Positions 10,125 through 19,200 of a stretch of 37,716 nt of DNA are shown here, in pieces. The DNA is from Pseudomonadota bacterium (GTDB lineage: Bacteria; Pseudomonadota; Alphaproteobacteria; Acetobacterales; Acetobacteraceae), in assembly GCA_021828605.1 (NCBI GenBank), contig JAJZEG010000144.1:1-37716 (forward strand). The letters run 5' to 3'. A program made the translations under genes and the position numbers. The notes beneath the pieces were generated by a model. That model did not search any database and was not told the origin of the DNA. It was given only the letters and a program-made list of their open reading frames with translations. Numbering within the stretch: the first letter of the stretch is position 1; the number at the start of each line of letters is the position of its first letter.

Positions 10125-10490
10125 TTAGGCGGGTCCAAAATAGCTGCATGAATCGCCTTCGCTGTCGCGATACACGCTCACCCTCACCAGTCCTGGGCAG
10201 TCGCTGATCAAGTGGCGCCAGATCCAGCTGGCTAAATTCTCCAGCGTTGCCGGGCCCAGATCGCTGATTTCATCCAAAAACCAATGATCGAGCTGCGCGC
10301 GCACCGCATCGATATGGTGGGTGAAATGACCGAAATCGATCACCATGCCGGTCGCTGGGTCAGGCTCGCCGCGCACCACAATTTCCGCGCGGTAGGAGTG
10401 GCCATGGATCCGGCGGCTGGAGCCCGCGTCAATCGTGCGCTGCAAACTATGCGCGGCTTCGAAACGAAATTGCTTGCTTAGCTCGTACAT
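10125..10490 (-). CDS. queD: 6-carboxy-5,6,7,8-tetrahydropterin synthase (QueD/PTPS family)
   Basis: A 121-residue pterin synthase fold protein. In queuosine synthesis QueD converts 7,8-dihydroneopterin triphosphate to 6-carboxytetrahydropterin. Zinc ligands His14 (FEAAHSL), His29 and His31 (IHGHSY) are present, as are the DFGHF and LDHWFLDE blocks and Glu83 of the PATLENL segment. The Cys normally four residues before the HGH histidine (C-x3-HGH) is Ser25 here; I recall this SRRIHGH form in other alphaproteobacteria. The ATG shares one base with the queE TGA (TGATG), indicating coupled translation. queE next door makes the queuosine/7-deazaguanine assignment likely. Confidence 0.88.
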   Translation of the reverse strand: MYELSKQFRFEAAHSLQRTIDAGSSRRIHGHSYRAEIVVRGEPDPATGMVIDFGHFTHHIDAVRAQLDHWFLDEISDLGPATLENLASWIWRHLISDCPGLVRVSVYRDSEGDSCSYFGPA

Positions 10491-11122
10491 CAGGCGATGC
10501 CCAGTTGTTTATGGGTTTGCACCGATAGGCGCCAAGGCGGGTTGGCTAGGCAGAATTCGATTGCGGCCTGGGTGTGGGCGCGTTGGTTAGGGCCGTCCAT
10601 CGGCTGGATCAGAAAATGCTGGAAATCGAGCGTTTGGAATTGGGCAGGCGGGGCATGGATTTGCGGGAAAACCAGCTTGAGTTCATCCCCTTTGGTTACC
10701 ATCAGCTTGGCCGTGCCTTTCGGGCTGACGCAGAGCCAGTCGATTCCCACGGGCGGGGTGATGGTGCCGTTGGTCTCCACCGCGATTTCAAAACCGAGCG
10801 CATGCAGCCTCTCGATCAGCGCCGCATTGACCTGCAACAGCGGCTCGCCGCCGGTGAGCACCACCAGCCGATGCTGCGCACCACCTTGCCACGTCGCCGC
10901 AATCGCCTGCGCGAGAGCGTGCGCATCGGCGAACCGGCCACCGCCCGGCCCGTTCACCCCGACAAAATCGGTATCGCAGAAATCGCAAACCGCCATCGCC
11001 CGATCCGCTTCTCGGCCCGACCAGAGGTTGCAGCCGGCGAACCGGCAAAATACCGCCGCACGGCCCGCATTCCGGCCTTCGCCCTGCAAGGTGTAAAAAA
11101 TTTCCTTCACCGCGAAGCTCAA
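10490..11122 (-). CDS. queE: 7-carboxy-7-deazaguanine synthase (radical SAM)
   Basis: A 210-residue radical-SAM enzyme that rearranges 6-carboxytetrahydropterin to 7-carboxy-7-deazaguanine, the step after QueD. The iron-sulfur cluster cysteines lie in CNLWSGREADRAMAVCDFCDTDF, the long C-x14-C-x2-C spacing seen in QueE. GGEPLLQ and ETNGT are SAM-binding blocks. The start is TTG: the N-terminus MSFAVKEIFYTLQGEG is the family standard and AGGAGA lies 9 nt upstream. It is on the same strand as, and downstream of, ureG after a 115-nt gap with a hairpin, so it may be a separate transcript or read through from the urease operon. No preQ1-type leader was seen. Confidence 0.93.
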   Translation of the reverse strand: MSFAVKEIFYTLQGEGRNAGRAAVFCRFAGCNLWSGREADRAMAVCDFCDTDFVGVNGPGGGRFADAHALAQAIAATWQGGAQHRLVVLTGGEPLLQVNAALIERLHALGFEIAVETNGTITPPVGIDWLCVSPKGTAKLMVTKGDELKLVFPQIHAPPAQFQTLDFQHFLIQPMDGPNQRAHTQAAIEFCLANPPWRLSVQTHKQLGIA

Positions 11123-11175
11123 CCGCGCCTATCTCCTGTGATCGATTTGCGGCTCGGTGGCCGACCCCGATTTTA

Positions 11176-11193
11176 GGCTCAGTCCCCTGAGCC
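11176..11193 (-). other. Hairpin between ureG and queE
   Basis: A perfect 7-bp stem (GGCTCAG / CTGAGCC) with a 4-nt loop lies 45 nt after the ureG stop on the shared strand. It is followed by TAAAAT rather than a U-run, so it is a weak candidate for attenuation or transcript-end protection rather than a standard terminator. Confidence 0.4.
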
Positions 11194-11237
11194 GAGTGCG
11201 GTCCATAGAGCGGGGGCGGCGGGTCGTCGAGTGGCGG

Positions 11238-11846
11238 CTACCCCAACCCACCGGCACGGGTGATGAAGGCCGCAATGTGTTCGACCCCCTGCCCCGCGCG
11301 GATATTGGCGAACACGAAGGGCCGATCACCGCGCATGCGTCGCGCGTCGCGGTCCATCACCGATAAATCGGCGCCGACATAGGGCGCCAAATCGATTTTG
11401 TTGATCACTAACAAATCACTGCGGGTAATTCCCGGCCCGCCTTTGCGCGGGATTTTGTCGCCCGCCGACACGTCAATCACGTAGATCGTGATGTCCGCGA
11501 GTTCCGGGCTGAAGGTTGCCGCTAAATTATCGCCCCCTGATTCAATCAGAATGACTTCCAAGCCGGGAAATTTCATTGTTAGTTCGGCGACCCCGGCCAA
11601 ATTGGCGCTCGCATCCTCGCGGATGGCGGTGTGCGGACATCCGCCGGTCTCGATGCCCAAAATCCGCTCGGCGACCAAGGATCCGGCTCGGGTCAGGAAC
11701 TCGGCATCCTCTTTGGTGTAAATATCATTGGTGATGGCTGCGATTTCAAACCGATCTCGAAAAACCCGGCACAGCGCGTCCATTAACGCGGTCTTGCCCG
11801 AGCCCACCGGGCCACCCACCCCTACCCGCAGCGCGATTTTATTCAT
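11238..11846 (-). CDS. ureG: Urease accessory GTPase UreG
   Basis: A 202-residue SIMIBI-class GTPase that powers nickel delivery to urease with UreE, UreF and UreD. The P-loop [14 protein letters not shown] is at the N-terminus. The metal-binding and switch region has [13 protein letters not shown] (the conserved Cys-Pro-His), [15 protein letters not shown] follows, and [10 protein letters not shown] is the guanine-specificity motif. The His-rich N-terminal tail of some UreG proteins is absent. The ATG overlaps the ureF stop by 4 nt (ATGA). It is the last urease gene in the operon. Confidence 0.97.
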   Translation of the reverse strand: MNKIALRVGVGGPVGSGKTALMDALCRVFRDRFEIAAITNDIYTKEDAEFLTRAGSLVAERILGIETGGCPHTAIREDASANLAGVAELTMKFPGLEVILIESGGDNLAATFSPELADITIYVIDVSAGDKIPRKGGPGITRSDLLVINKIDLAPYVGADLSVMDRDARRMRGDRPFVFANIRAGQGVEHIAAFITRAGGLG

Positions 11847-12502
11847 GACCGGAATAACCTCGTATATTGTGTTTCATGACGCATCGATGCGATCTCGGCG
11901 GCAACGGTAAACCCGCCTAAATCGGCGAGGCTCATGCTTTCGGTTAAGCGCGCCGCCTCGATGATTGTGGGCGCCAATGCTGCCTGCACCGCAAGCCCCG
12001 CATTCTGACCTAGGGGAATCAGGCGCACGCCCGCTGAGATGAAATTGGCGATCCAGGCCTGCAAATAGGCCAAGACCACCCATTCTTCGGCAACCGCGCG
12101 TTTTGACGCTAACGCTCCAACCGCCAGTGGATAACATAACGGCGGTGCCAATGCGTTCTGCGTGGCGGGTTGGCTGCTCAACCATGGTGCCGCCGCCACT
12201 AAAAACGCCGCCCCTTGTTGCAGCGATTCCGCTGCCAGTTCCCGGCTTGGCGCCAGCGCCGCCGCCGTGGTTTGCAACCCCGCCAAATCGCCGCCGCGAT
12301 AGGCATGGCGGAGTAAAATCGCATCATTGCGCGCCGCGCCCGCCGCCAACGCATCTTCCAGCCACGCTTGGAGCGACGCGGCATTATGCACCATCCCCGC
12401 CTCAACCGCGTATTCCAGCCCGTGCGAAAAAGCGAAGCCCCCGGTTGGGAAACTTGGCGATAGCCAGGTCATCAGCTGCACCAGCGCCTCAGCCGTGATC
12501 AT
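11843..12502 (-). CDS. ureF: Urease accessory protein UreF
   Basis: A 219-residue all-helical chaperone that recruits UreG to the UreD-urease complex. Family signatures are [21 protein letters not shown] at the start, SRELAAES in the middle and [13 protein letters not shown] at the end, close to the usual MRHE-x3-RLFRS C-terminus. Two in-frame ATGs (12508 and 12502) lie inside the ureE stop region; GGGAG is 9 nt before 12502 and only 3 nt before 12508, so 12502 is preferred. It overlaps both ureE and ureG. Confidence 0.94.
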   Translation of the reverse strand: MITAEALVQLMTWLSPSFPTGGFAFSHGLEYAVEAGMVHNAASLQAWLEDALAAGAARNDAILLRHAYRGGDLAGLQTTAAALAPSRELAAESLQQGAAFLVAAAPWLSSQPATQNALAPPLCYPLAVGALASKRAVAEEWVVLAYLQAWIANFISAGVRLIPLGQNAGLAVQAALAPTIIEAARLTESMSLADLGGFTVAAEIASMRHETQYTRLFRS

Positions 12503-12929
12503 GCGCATAGGCTCCCGATTCCGGATCAAAGGCCGCCATGCGCCGCACCACCTGCCCGCCCAGACCATGAACCATCGCCTCGATCACATGATCGGCGCGG
12601 ATCAGCAAAGTCTGATCACCAAACGCCACATCCAAATGCCGGTTACCCAAATGCCAGGCCAGCCTGATCAACAAAGCTGGATCACCGGAAATTTCGGCGA
12701 TAGCCTCCACCGCCGCCTGCACCAGCACCACGCCATCCGGTCCGCAATCAAGCCCATCGCCCGCTCGAATATGCACGGCTTCTGGTAACTCCAACAAAAT
12801 ATCCAAACCTTGATCACTGCGCAGCCTGATCCGCCGCCGATAGCGATGGTCATAATCCAGGGTTATTGCGCCGACGGCATGGGCGGTATCCCACTGCCCC
12901 GAGCGAACAATTTGATGGGCCTTGATCAC
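12489..12929 (-). CDS. ureE: Urease accessory nickel-binding protein UreE
   Basis: A 146-residue nickel metallochaperone. The N-terminal domain has LDYDHRYRRRIRL, and the metal-binding domain has AWHLGNRHLDVAF, whose first histidine is the conserved nickel ligand of the family. The C-terminus ends GAYAHDHG, a short version of the His-rich tail. The start is GTG with AGGG upstream, 13 nt after the ureC stop. It overlaps the start of ureF. Confidence 0.93.
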   Translation of the reverse strand: MIKAHQIVRSGQWDTAHAVGAITLDYDHRYRRRIRLRSDQGLDILLELPEAVHIRAGDGLDCGPDGVVLVQAAVEAIAEISGDPALLIRLAWHLGNRHLDVAFGDQTLLIRADHVIEAMVHGLGGQVVRRMAAFDPESGAYAHDHG

Positions 12930-12942
12930 CGTTCGAGCCCTG

Positions 12943-14649
12943 TCAAAACAAAAAATAACGCTGTGTCATTGGTAAGGTCTGTGCCGGTTCACAGGTGAGA
13001 ATTTCGCCATCGGCGCGCACCTCATAGGTTTCGGCGTCGACCTCAATCACCGGCGTCGCGTCATTATGCACCATATCTTTCTTGCTGATCCCATCACGGG
13101 TATTACGCACCGCGCATAATATCCGCTGTAATCCTAAACGCTGACCAATCCCATCATCGAGTGCGGTTTGCGAGACAAAACTAATGCAGCTTGGCGCCAG
13201 AGCCCGGCCAAAACTGGCAAACATTGGGCGCCCATGCACCGGCTGGGGGGTCGGGATTGAGGCGTTCGGATCGCCCATCATTGCAAAAGCGATGCTGCCG
13301 CCTTTGATCACTAAATCAGGCTTCACGCCGAAAAATGCCGGACTCCACACCACCAAATCCGCAAGCTTGCCCACCGCGACCGAGCCGATCTCGGTGGCTA
13401 GCCCATGCGCAATCGCGGGGTTGATGGTGTATTTGGCAATATAGCGCTTGATCCGATGATTATCGGCAAGCCCGTCCCCAGCCAACGCGCCGCGCTGGAT
13501 TTTCATTTTATGCGCCGTTTGCCAGGTGCGAATAATCACCTCGCCCACCCGACCCATCGCCTGGCTATCGGACGACATCATCGAAAGCGCGCCGATATCC
13601 TGTAAAATATCTTCGGCCGCAATCGTTTCCTTACGAATTCGGCTTTCGGCGAAGGCCAAATCCTCCGGGATCGAGGGATCCAAATGATGGCACACCATCA
13701 GCATATCCAAATGCTCATCGATGGTGTTCACCGTATAGGGCCGCGTCGGGTTGGTTGAACTCGGCAACACATTGGCCAGACCAGCAACCTTGATAATATC
13801 AGGCGCATGGCCGCCGCCCGCGCCCTCGGTATGGAACGCATGGATGGTGCGGCCTTTGAACGCGGCAATCGTATCCTCGACAAAGCCGCTTTCATTCAGC
13901 GTATCGCTATGGATCATCACCTGCACATCAAACCGATCAGCAACGCTCAGGCAGGTATCGATCGCCGCCGGGGTGGTGCCCCAATCCTCATGCAGTTTAA
14001 GCGCACAGGCGCCTGCGCGGATCATTTCCTCTAACGCTGCCGGACGCGACGCATTGCCCTTCCCGGCAAAGCCTAAATTAACCGGCAATCCCTCCGCCGC
14101 TTGCAGCATTCGCGCTAAATGAAACGGCCCTGGCGTACATGTCGTGGCCGCCGTGCCGGTCGCAGGGCCGGTGCCGCCGCCCAGCATGGTGGTCACGCCT
14201 GAAGCAATCGCCTCCTCTATTTGCTGCGGACAGATAAAATGAATATGCGCATCGACCCCGCCGGCAGTGATAATTTTGCCCTCGCCCGCGATAATTTCGG
14301 TCCCTGGACCAATGATAATGGTCACGCCGGGCTGGATATCCGGATTTCCGGCTTTACCAATATTACTGATCCGGCCAGAAATAATCCCAATATCTGCCTT
14401 CACAATTCCCCAATGATCAATAATCAGCGCATTGGTAATCACGGTATCCGCCGCCCCTTCGGCCTGGCTGCGCTGGGACTGCCCCATGCCGTCGCGAATA
14501 ACCTTGCCGCCGCCGAACTTGACCTCCTCGCCGTAAAGCGTGAAATCGCGCTCCACGCCTGCAAATAATTCAGTATCCGCAAGCCGGACCCGGTCGCCCA
14601 CGGTGGGGCCAAACATATCGGCGTAAGCAACCCGCGAGAGCCGCGCCAT
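12943..14649 (-). CDS. ureC: Urease subunit alpha (catalytic)
   Basis: The 568-residue catalytic subunit hydrolyses urea to ammonia and carbamate at a di-nickel centre. Nickel and active-site elements are visible: the HIHF pair, the carbamylated lysine in [21 protein letters not shown], the histidines of [13 protein letters not shown], and the flap MVCHHLD with its conserved Cys-His. Length matches the family (about 570). Its ATG shares the final A of the ureB TGA (TGATG); a GTG one codon earlier is also possible. Together with separate ureA and ureB this is the three-subunit bacterial form. Confidence 0.98.
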   Translation of the reverse strand: MARLSRVAYADMFGPTVGDRVRLADTELFAGVERDFTLYGEEVKFGGGKVIRDGMGQSQRSQAEGAADTVITNALIIDHWGIVKADIGIISGRISNIGKAGNPDIQPGVTIIIGPGTEIIAGEGKIITAGGVDAHIHFICPQQIEEAIASGVTTMLGGGTGPATGTAATTCTPGPFHLARMLQAAEGLPVNLGFAGKGNASRPAALEEMIRAGACALKLHEDWGTTPAAIDTCLSVADRFDVQVMIHSDTLNESGFVEDTIAAFKGRTIHAFHTEGAGGGHAPDIIKVAGLANVLPSSTNPTRPYTVNTIDEHLDMLMVCHHLDPSIPEDLAFAESRIRKETIAAEDILQDIGALSMMSSDSQAMGRVGEVIIRTWQTAHKMKIQRGALAGDGLADNHRIKRYIAKYTINPAIAHGLATEIGSVAVGKLADLVVWSPAFFGVKPDLVIKGGSIAFAMMGDPNASIPTPQPVHGRPMFASFGRALAPSCISFVSQTALDDGIGQRLGLQRILCAVRNTRDGISKKDMVHNDATPVIEVDAETYEVRADGEILTCEPAQTLPMTQRYFLF

Positions 14650-14954
14650 CACAAATCCCCCATCACCAAACCCCGAAACCCAAACACCTGTCGCGCCCCG
14701 CTCAGCGCCACCAGGGTCACGCTACGCGTTTGACCCGGCTCGAACCGAACCGCGGTTCCCGCCGGAATATCCAGCCTGAACCCGTGCGCCTGTGCGCGAT
14801 CAAACAACAAAGCCGCATTGGTCTCGGCAAAATGATAATGACTACCCACTTGAATCGGACGATCACCGGAATTGGCCACGGACAGGTCTATCGCCCTCCG
14901 GCCTGCATTCATGACAATATCACCCTCGGCACATAGGATTTCACCCGGAATCAT
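14649..14954 (-). CDS. ureB: Urease subunit beta
   Basis: A 101-residue structural subunit starting [19 protein letters not shown], with [21 protein letters not shown] and [12 protein letters not shown], all standard for UreB. It starts 7 nt after ureA with GAGGCGG upstream, and its stop overlaps the ureC start by one base. As UreB is not fused to UreA, this is the separate-subunit arrangement. Confidence 0.98.
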   Translation of the reverse strand: MIPGEILCAEGDIVMNAGRRAIDLSVANSGDRPIQVGSHYHFAETNAALLFDRAQAHGFRLDIPAGTAVRFEPGQTRSVTLVALSGARQVFGFRGLVMGDL

Positions 14955-14961
14955 CGCCGCC

Positions 14962-15264
14962 TCACCGGATCGGTTCGTGAACGGTCACCAATTTGGTGCC
15001 GTCAGGAAACGTCGCCTCGACCTGAACATCCGGAATCATCTCGGCAATTCCCTCCATCACCTGCTCGCGGGCGACCACATGCGCCCCTTGCTCCATTAAC
15101 GTCGCGACACTCACGCCATCGCGCGCACCCTCCACCACAAAATCAGTAATCAGCGCAATTGCCTCAGGATAATTCAATTTCACGCCGCGCTCCAAGCGCC
15201 GCCGCGCCACCAGAGCCGCCATCGCAATCAATAATTTATCCTTCTCGCGCGGCGCCAAATTCAT
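14962..15264 (-). CDS. ureA: Urease subunit gamma
   Basis: A 100-residue structural subunit with the standard sequence blocks [31 protein letters not shown] and [18 protein letters not shown]. The ATG has AAAGGAG 6 nt upstream. It follows ureD by 22 nt and precedes ureB by 7 nt. Assembly is as the (UreABC)3 trimer common in bacteria. Confidence 0.98.
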   Translation of the reverse strand: MNLAPREKDKLLIAMAALVARRRLERGVKLNYPEAIALITDFVVEGARDGVSVATLMEQGAHVVAREQVMEGIAEMIPDVQVEATFPDGTKLVTVHEPIR

Positions 15265-15286
15265 CGCATGCTCCTTTCTGAGCGGT

Positions 15287-16108
15287 TCAACATGCCCAAA
15301 CGCGCGGCAATGCCCGGCCCTCGCGCAGCACCGCTAACACCCGTTGCACCCCGTAGCGCAAAGCCTCACCCGATGGTGCTAACATGCGCACGATCAACAG
15401 CTGATTCCATGAACTTGCCCCCGCCTGCGCATCGCCCAAAGCTGCCCGGACGGGTTCCAACCACCGCTCAGCATCCGGCTCGGCCAGAATAACGGTCGCC
15501 AGCGCCGCCGCTCCGCTGAGCATCGCCGCGCGGTCCTGAGCATAGGCAAAATCAGCTTGTGGTCGCAAATGATCCAAATAGACCAAGCGGCCATCACGAC
15601 TAATCTCCACCCGATCCGAAATATCGAGCCGCCTCACTTGCTCGCCCATCGCCGCACGTCCAAAAACCAATGCCTCGACACCTAAATAACGTCCAGTTAT
15701 CGCGAGGTCGACCTGCAACCGCCGCGCCATCGCCGCCTGATCGAATAAAATCGTCTCCTGCGGCAACATCTCCATTACCGCCCCCGCCGCGACCTTGACC
15801 CGCAGATCAATCCGGGCTGGCGCATCGGTCGTGCGCGCACGATAAATCCGTTCAGCACCCTGCGTGCTCACCACCAGACGCGCCTGCGCACTAACATTTA
15901 GATCAATCTGGTAACAATCACCGCCGGCAACACCACCGCCGGTATTCAGCAAAATTGCGGTGGCAAACCCATCCTGCTCCGCGCGCACCAGCCGCAAACG
16001 CAGCGCGCCCGCCTGATATAGCCGCGCCAACACCGTCCGCCCCGCTTGCTGCCGCACCGCGAGCTCAACCGCCCCAACCGATCGTTGCGCGCCCGCCGCG
16101 GCATCCAT
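15287..16108 (-). CDS. ureD: Urease accessory protein UreD (UreH)
   Basis: A 273-residue scaffold that binds apo-urease and, with UreF and UreG, channels nickel to the active site. Family blocks are [41 protein letters not shown] and [22 protein letters not shown] (split across blocks). It is the first gene of the ure operon, so the operon promoter should lie in the divergent region toward the permease-kinase gene, where an inverted repeat is present. Confidence 0.95.
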   Translation of the reverse strand: MDAAAGAQRSVGAVELAVRQQAGRTVLARLYQAGALRLRLVRAEQDGFATAILLNTGGGVAGGDCYQIDLNVSAQARLVVSTQGAERIYRARTTDAPARIDLRVKVAAGAVMEMLPQETILFDQAAMARRLQVDLAITGRYLGVEALVFGRAAMGEQVRRLDISDRVEISRDGRLVYLDHLRPQADFAYAQDRAAMLSGAAALATVILAEPDAERWLEPVRAALGDAQAGASSWNQLLIVRMLAPSGEALRYGVQRVLAVLREGRALPRVWAC

Positions 16109-16138
16109 TACCCCCGACTGTCATACGCAATCGCACCG

Positions 16139-16164
16139 GTCTATGCGCCATTTACCCCATAGAC
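16139..16164. promoter_or_regulatory. Inverted repeat in the ureD / permease-kinase divergent region, candidate operator
   Basis: Perfect 7-bp arms GTCTATG (16139-16145) and CATAGAC (16158-16164) are separated by 12 bp. The site starts 31 bp upstream of the ureD ATG and ends 47 bp before the preferred kinase start. Its position makes it a candidate binding site for the adjacent LuxR-type regulator acting on both transcripts. This is inference from symmetry and position only. Confidence 0.5.
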
Positions 16165-16211
16165 GCGTTTTTTCGCTTGGCAGCGAGGAAAAGTTTCGCC
16201 AGCGTAGCCGC

Positions 16212-19200
16212 ATGGCTCGATACCAAAAAGTTATCCATGAACGCCGCCGCTATAATCAGTGGGTCGCCAATCAAACGCTGGAGGATTTCGCACTCCGCTT
16301 CACCGCAACCCGTGCGCGCCGCTGGTCGGCATTCAGCGTCGGCAACACCGCATTGGGCGCGATTTCATTTCTGGCTTGCGAAGCGATTGGCGGCGCGATC
16401 ACTCTCAGCTTCGGCTTTGCCAACGCGATTGCCGCGATTATCGCCGTCGGCATTGTGATGTTTGCCATCGGCCTGCCCATATGCCTCGCCGCCACCCGCC
16501 ATGGCGTTGATGTCGATCTACTCACCCGCGGCGCTGGTTTTGGGTATATCGGCTCGACCATCACCTCGCTCATCTACGCCTCATTCACCTTTATATTATT
16601 TGCCATCGAAGCCAGCATTATGTCGGAGGCAATCACCATGGTGCTCGGCATCCCGCCTTGGCTTGCCCATATCATCAGCGCCCTTGCCGCCCTACCCATC
16701 GCCGGCTACGGCATCCGCGCCATCACCCGCCTGCAAACCTTCACCCAACCCGTCTGGCTGCTTTTGCAATTCGCCCCATTGGCATGGCTTGCCATCCATC
16801 ACCGGCGTGATCTCGCGGCGTGGAGCCAATTCCCCGGCCTGCACCACACTAACAATCTGGCGCTCATTCCCTTCGGCTTAGCCGCCTCGGTTTTGCTCTC
16901 GCTGCTCCCGCAAATCGGCGAACAGGTCGATTATTTGCGCTTCCTACCCGAGCGCGCCAAAACCAGCGGTCCGCGCTGGTGGAGCGCCCTGCTCCTCGCC
17001 GGACCTGGCTGGGTGCTGATTGGCTGTGCGAAATTGGCCGCTGGTTCATTTCTCACTTTCCTCGCTCTACAAACCGGTGTCGGACCGCGCGCCAGCGCCC
17101 AGCCGGCAATTCTGTACCACCTCGCTTTTCTCGACGTGTTTCACATCCCTCTCCTCGCCGCGGCCCTGACCTTGATTTTCGTGGTCACCTGCCAGCTCAA
17201 AATCAACGTCACCAACGCCTATGCCGGATCAATCGCTTGGTCGAATTTTTTCTCCCGCCTCACCCATGCCCATCCCGGCCGCGTGGTGTGGGTCATGTTC
17301 AATATTGCGCTGGCACTCCTGCTTATGGAAATCGGGATTTACCGGGTGATTGGCAGCATCCTTGGCTTATACGCCAACTTCGCCATCGGCTGGCTCGGCG
17401 CCGTTGCTGCGGATCTCACCATCAATAAGCCGCTCGGCCTCAGCCCACCCGGCATTGAGTTCAAACGCGCGCATTTGCACGCCATTAATCCCGTCGGCGT
17501 CGGCGCAATGGCGCTGTCGGTATTTACCTCCACCCTGATGAGCCTTGGCCTGCTCGGCCAAACCGCCCACGCCCTCGCCCCGTTCGGCGGCCTCGCGGTC
17601 GCTTTGCTCGCAACCCCCGCCATCGCGCTCGCCACTGGCGGGCGCACCTATCTGGCCCGCGCGCCATCACCTGAACTAACAAATGACTCAAGCACGCTGC
17701 GCTGCATTGTCTGCGATAATATCTACGAAACACCAGACATGGCCACCTGCCCCGCCTATCGCGGCCCGATTTGTTCGCTCTGTTGCTCACTGGATGCGCG
17801 CTGCCATGATTTGTGTAAACCACACGCACGGATCGGCACCCAACTCAACCGCAGTCTGAACATGCTGCTCGCTGGCCTTAACCTTGGCCGCCTTAACCCA
17901 GCCCGCCTTGACCCAGCCCGCCTTGACCCAGATAGCCGGATCGGCCCTTTTATCGGCGTGCTCAGCCTATTCACTTTGGCTAGTCTCGCTTTGCTCCTGC
18001 TGATCGGCTTTGAAATCGACCGGCTGGCCCCTACCGCGCGCGCCGCAATCAACACCCGCCTCGGCGCGGTATTCGCGGCACTATTCATCGTTTTTGCGAT
18101 CATCGCCTGGCTGCTTGTCCTCGCTGATGCCACGCGCCGCAGCGCCCAAGCGGAAACTAATCGACAAACCGACATGCTCATCGCCGAGATCACCGCGCAT
18201 GACCGCACCGAAGCCGCACTGCACACCGCCAAGGAGGTCGCGGAGTCGGCGAATCTCGCAAAAAGTCGTTATATTGTCGGCGTGATTCACGAAATCCGCT
18301 CCCCGCTCAACGCCGTCTCGGGCTATGCTCAGCTCCTCGAACAGGCCGGCGCGATCGATCCGGTCGATGCGGCGCGAATCATTCGGCGCAGCGCCGATCA
18401 TTTGTCCAATCTTGTCGATGGGCTGCTTGATATTTCGAAAATTGAAAGTGGCTCGCTGCAACTTCACCGCGACCGGGTTAATCTAACCGAGTTTCTCGAC
18501 CAGATCACCGATATGTTTCGCCTCCAAGCCGCCGCCAAATCGCTCCAATTTGTCGATGATCGACCGCCCAACCCGCCACATTTTGTCTTTACCGATGAAA
18601 AGCGCCTGCGTCAGATTTTGCTCAATCTGCTGTCGAACGCGATCAAATACACCATAGCCGGTCGCATTTCATTTCGCTTGCGGTTTCGCAGCGAAGTTGC
18701 CGAATTCACCATCGAGGATACCGGCATAGGCATTCGCCCGGAAGATTTGACCCGAATCTTCGAGCCCTTCGAACGCGGGCGCCACGCCAATCACGCCAGC
18801 ATTCCCGGCTCAGGGCTCGGCCTCACCATTAGCAAATTACTCGCCCAAATCCTCGGCGGTGATCTAACAGTCGAAAGTAGTGTTGGTGTAGGCAGCAGAT
18901 TTCGTATCCGCCTGTTGCTCGCTACCGCCCAACCGATTGCCTCCGACCCCACCACGCGTCACCCGGCTCGCCGCCCAATCGGCTATGCCGGGCGCCGCCG
19001 CAGCATTCTCGCGATTGATGACGATCCCGCCCATCTCGATTTGTTGCGTGAAATCCTGAGCCCGCTGGGCTTTCAACTGACGACCGCCTTTGACGGCCCC
19101 GCCGGCCTGATGCGCGCGCGCGAGGCCGAACCTGATCTCGTAATTCTCGATGTCTCAATGCCCGGCCTCAGCGGTTGGGACGTCGCTAAAATCCTGCGCG

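Noticed and set aside
11123..11237. preQ1 riboswitch before queE
   Set aside because: No pattern resembling the preQ1 aptamer; only a simple hairpin, 54 nt before the start codon.
16143..16211. Longer N-terminus for the permease-kinase
   Set aside because: The extra 23 residues are unlike NCS1 N-termini, and this start would put part of the inverted repeat inside the gene and leave only 34 bp for two promoters.
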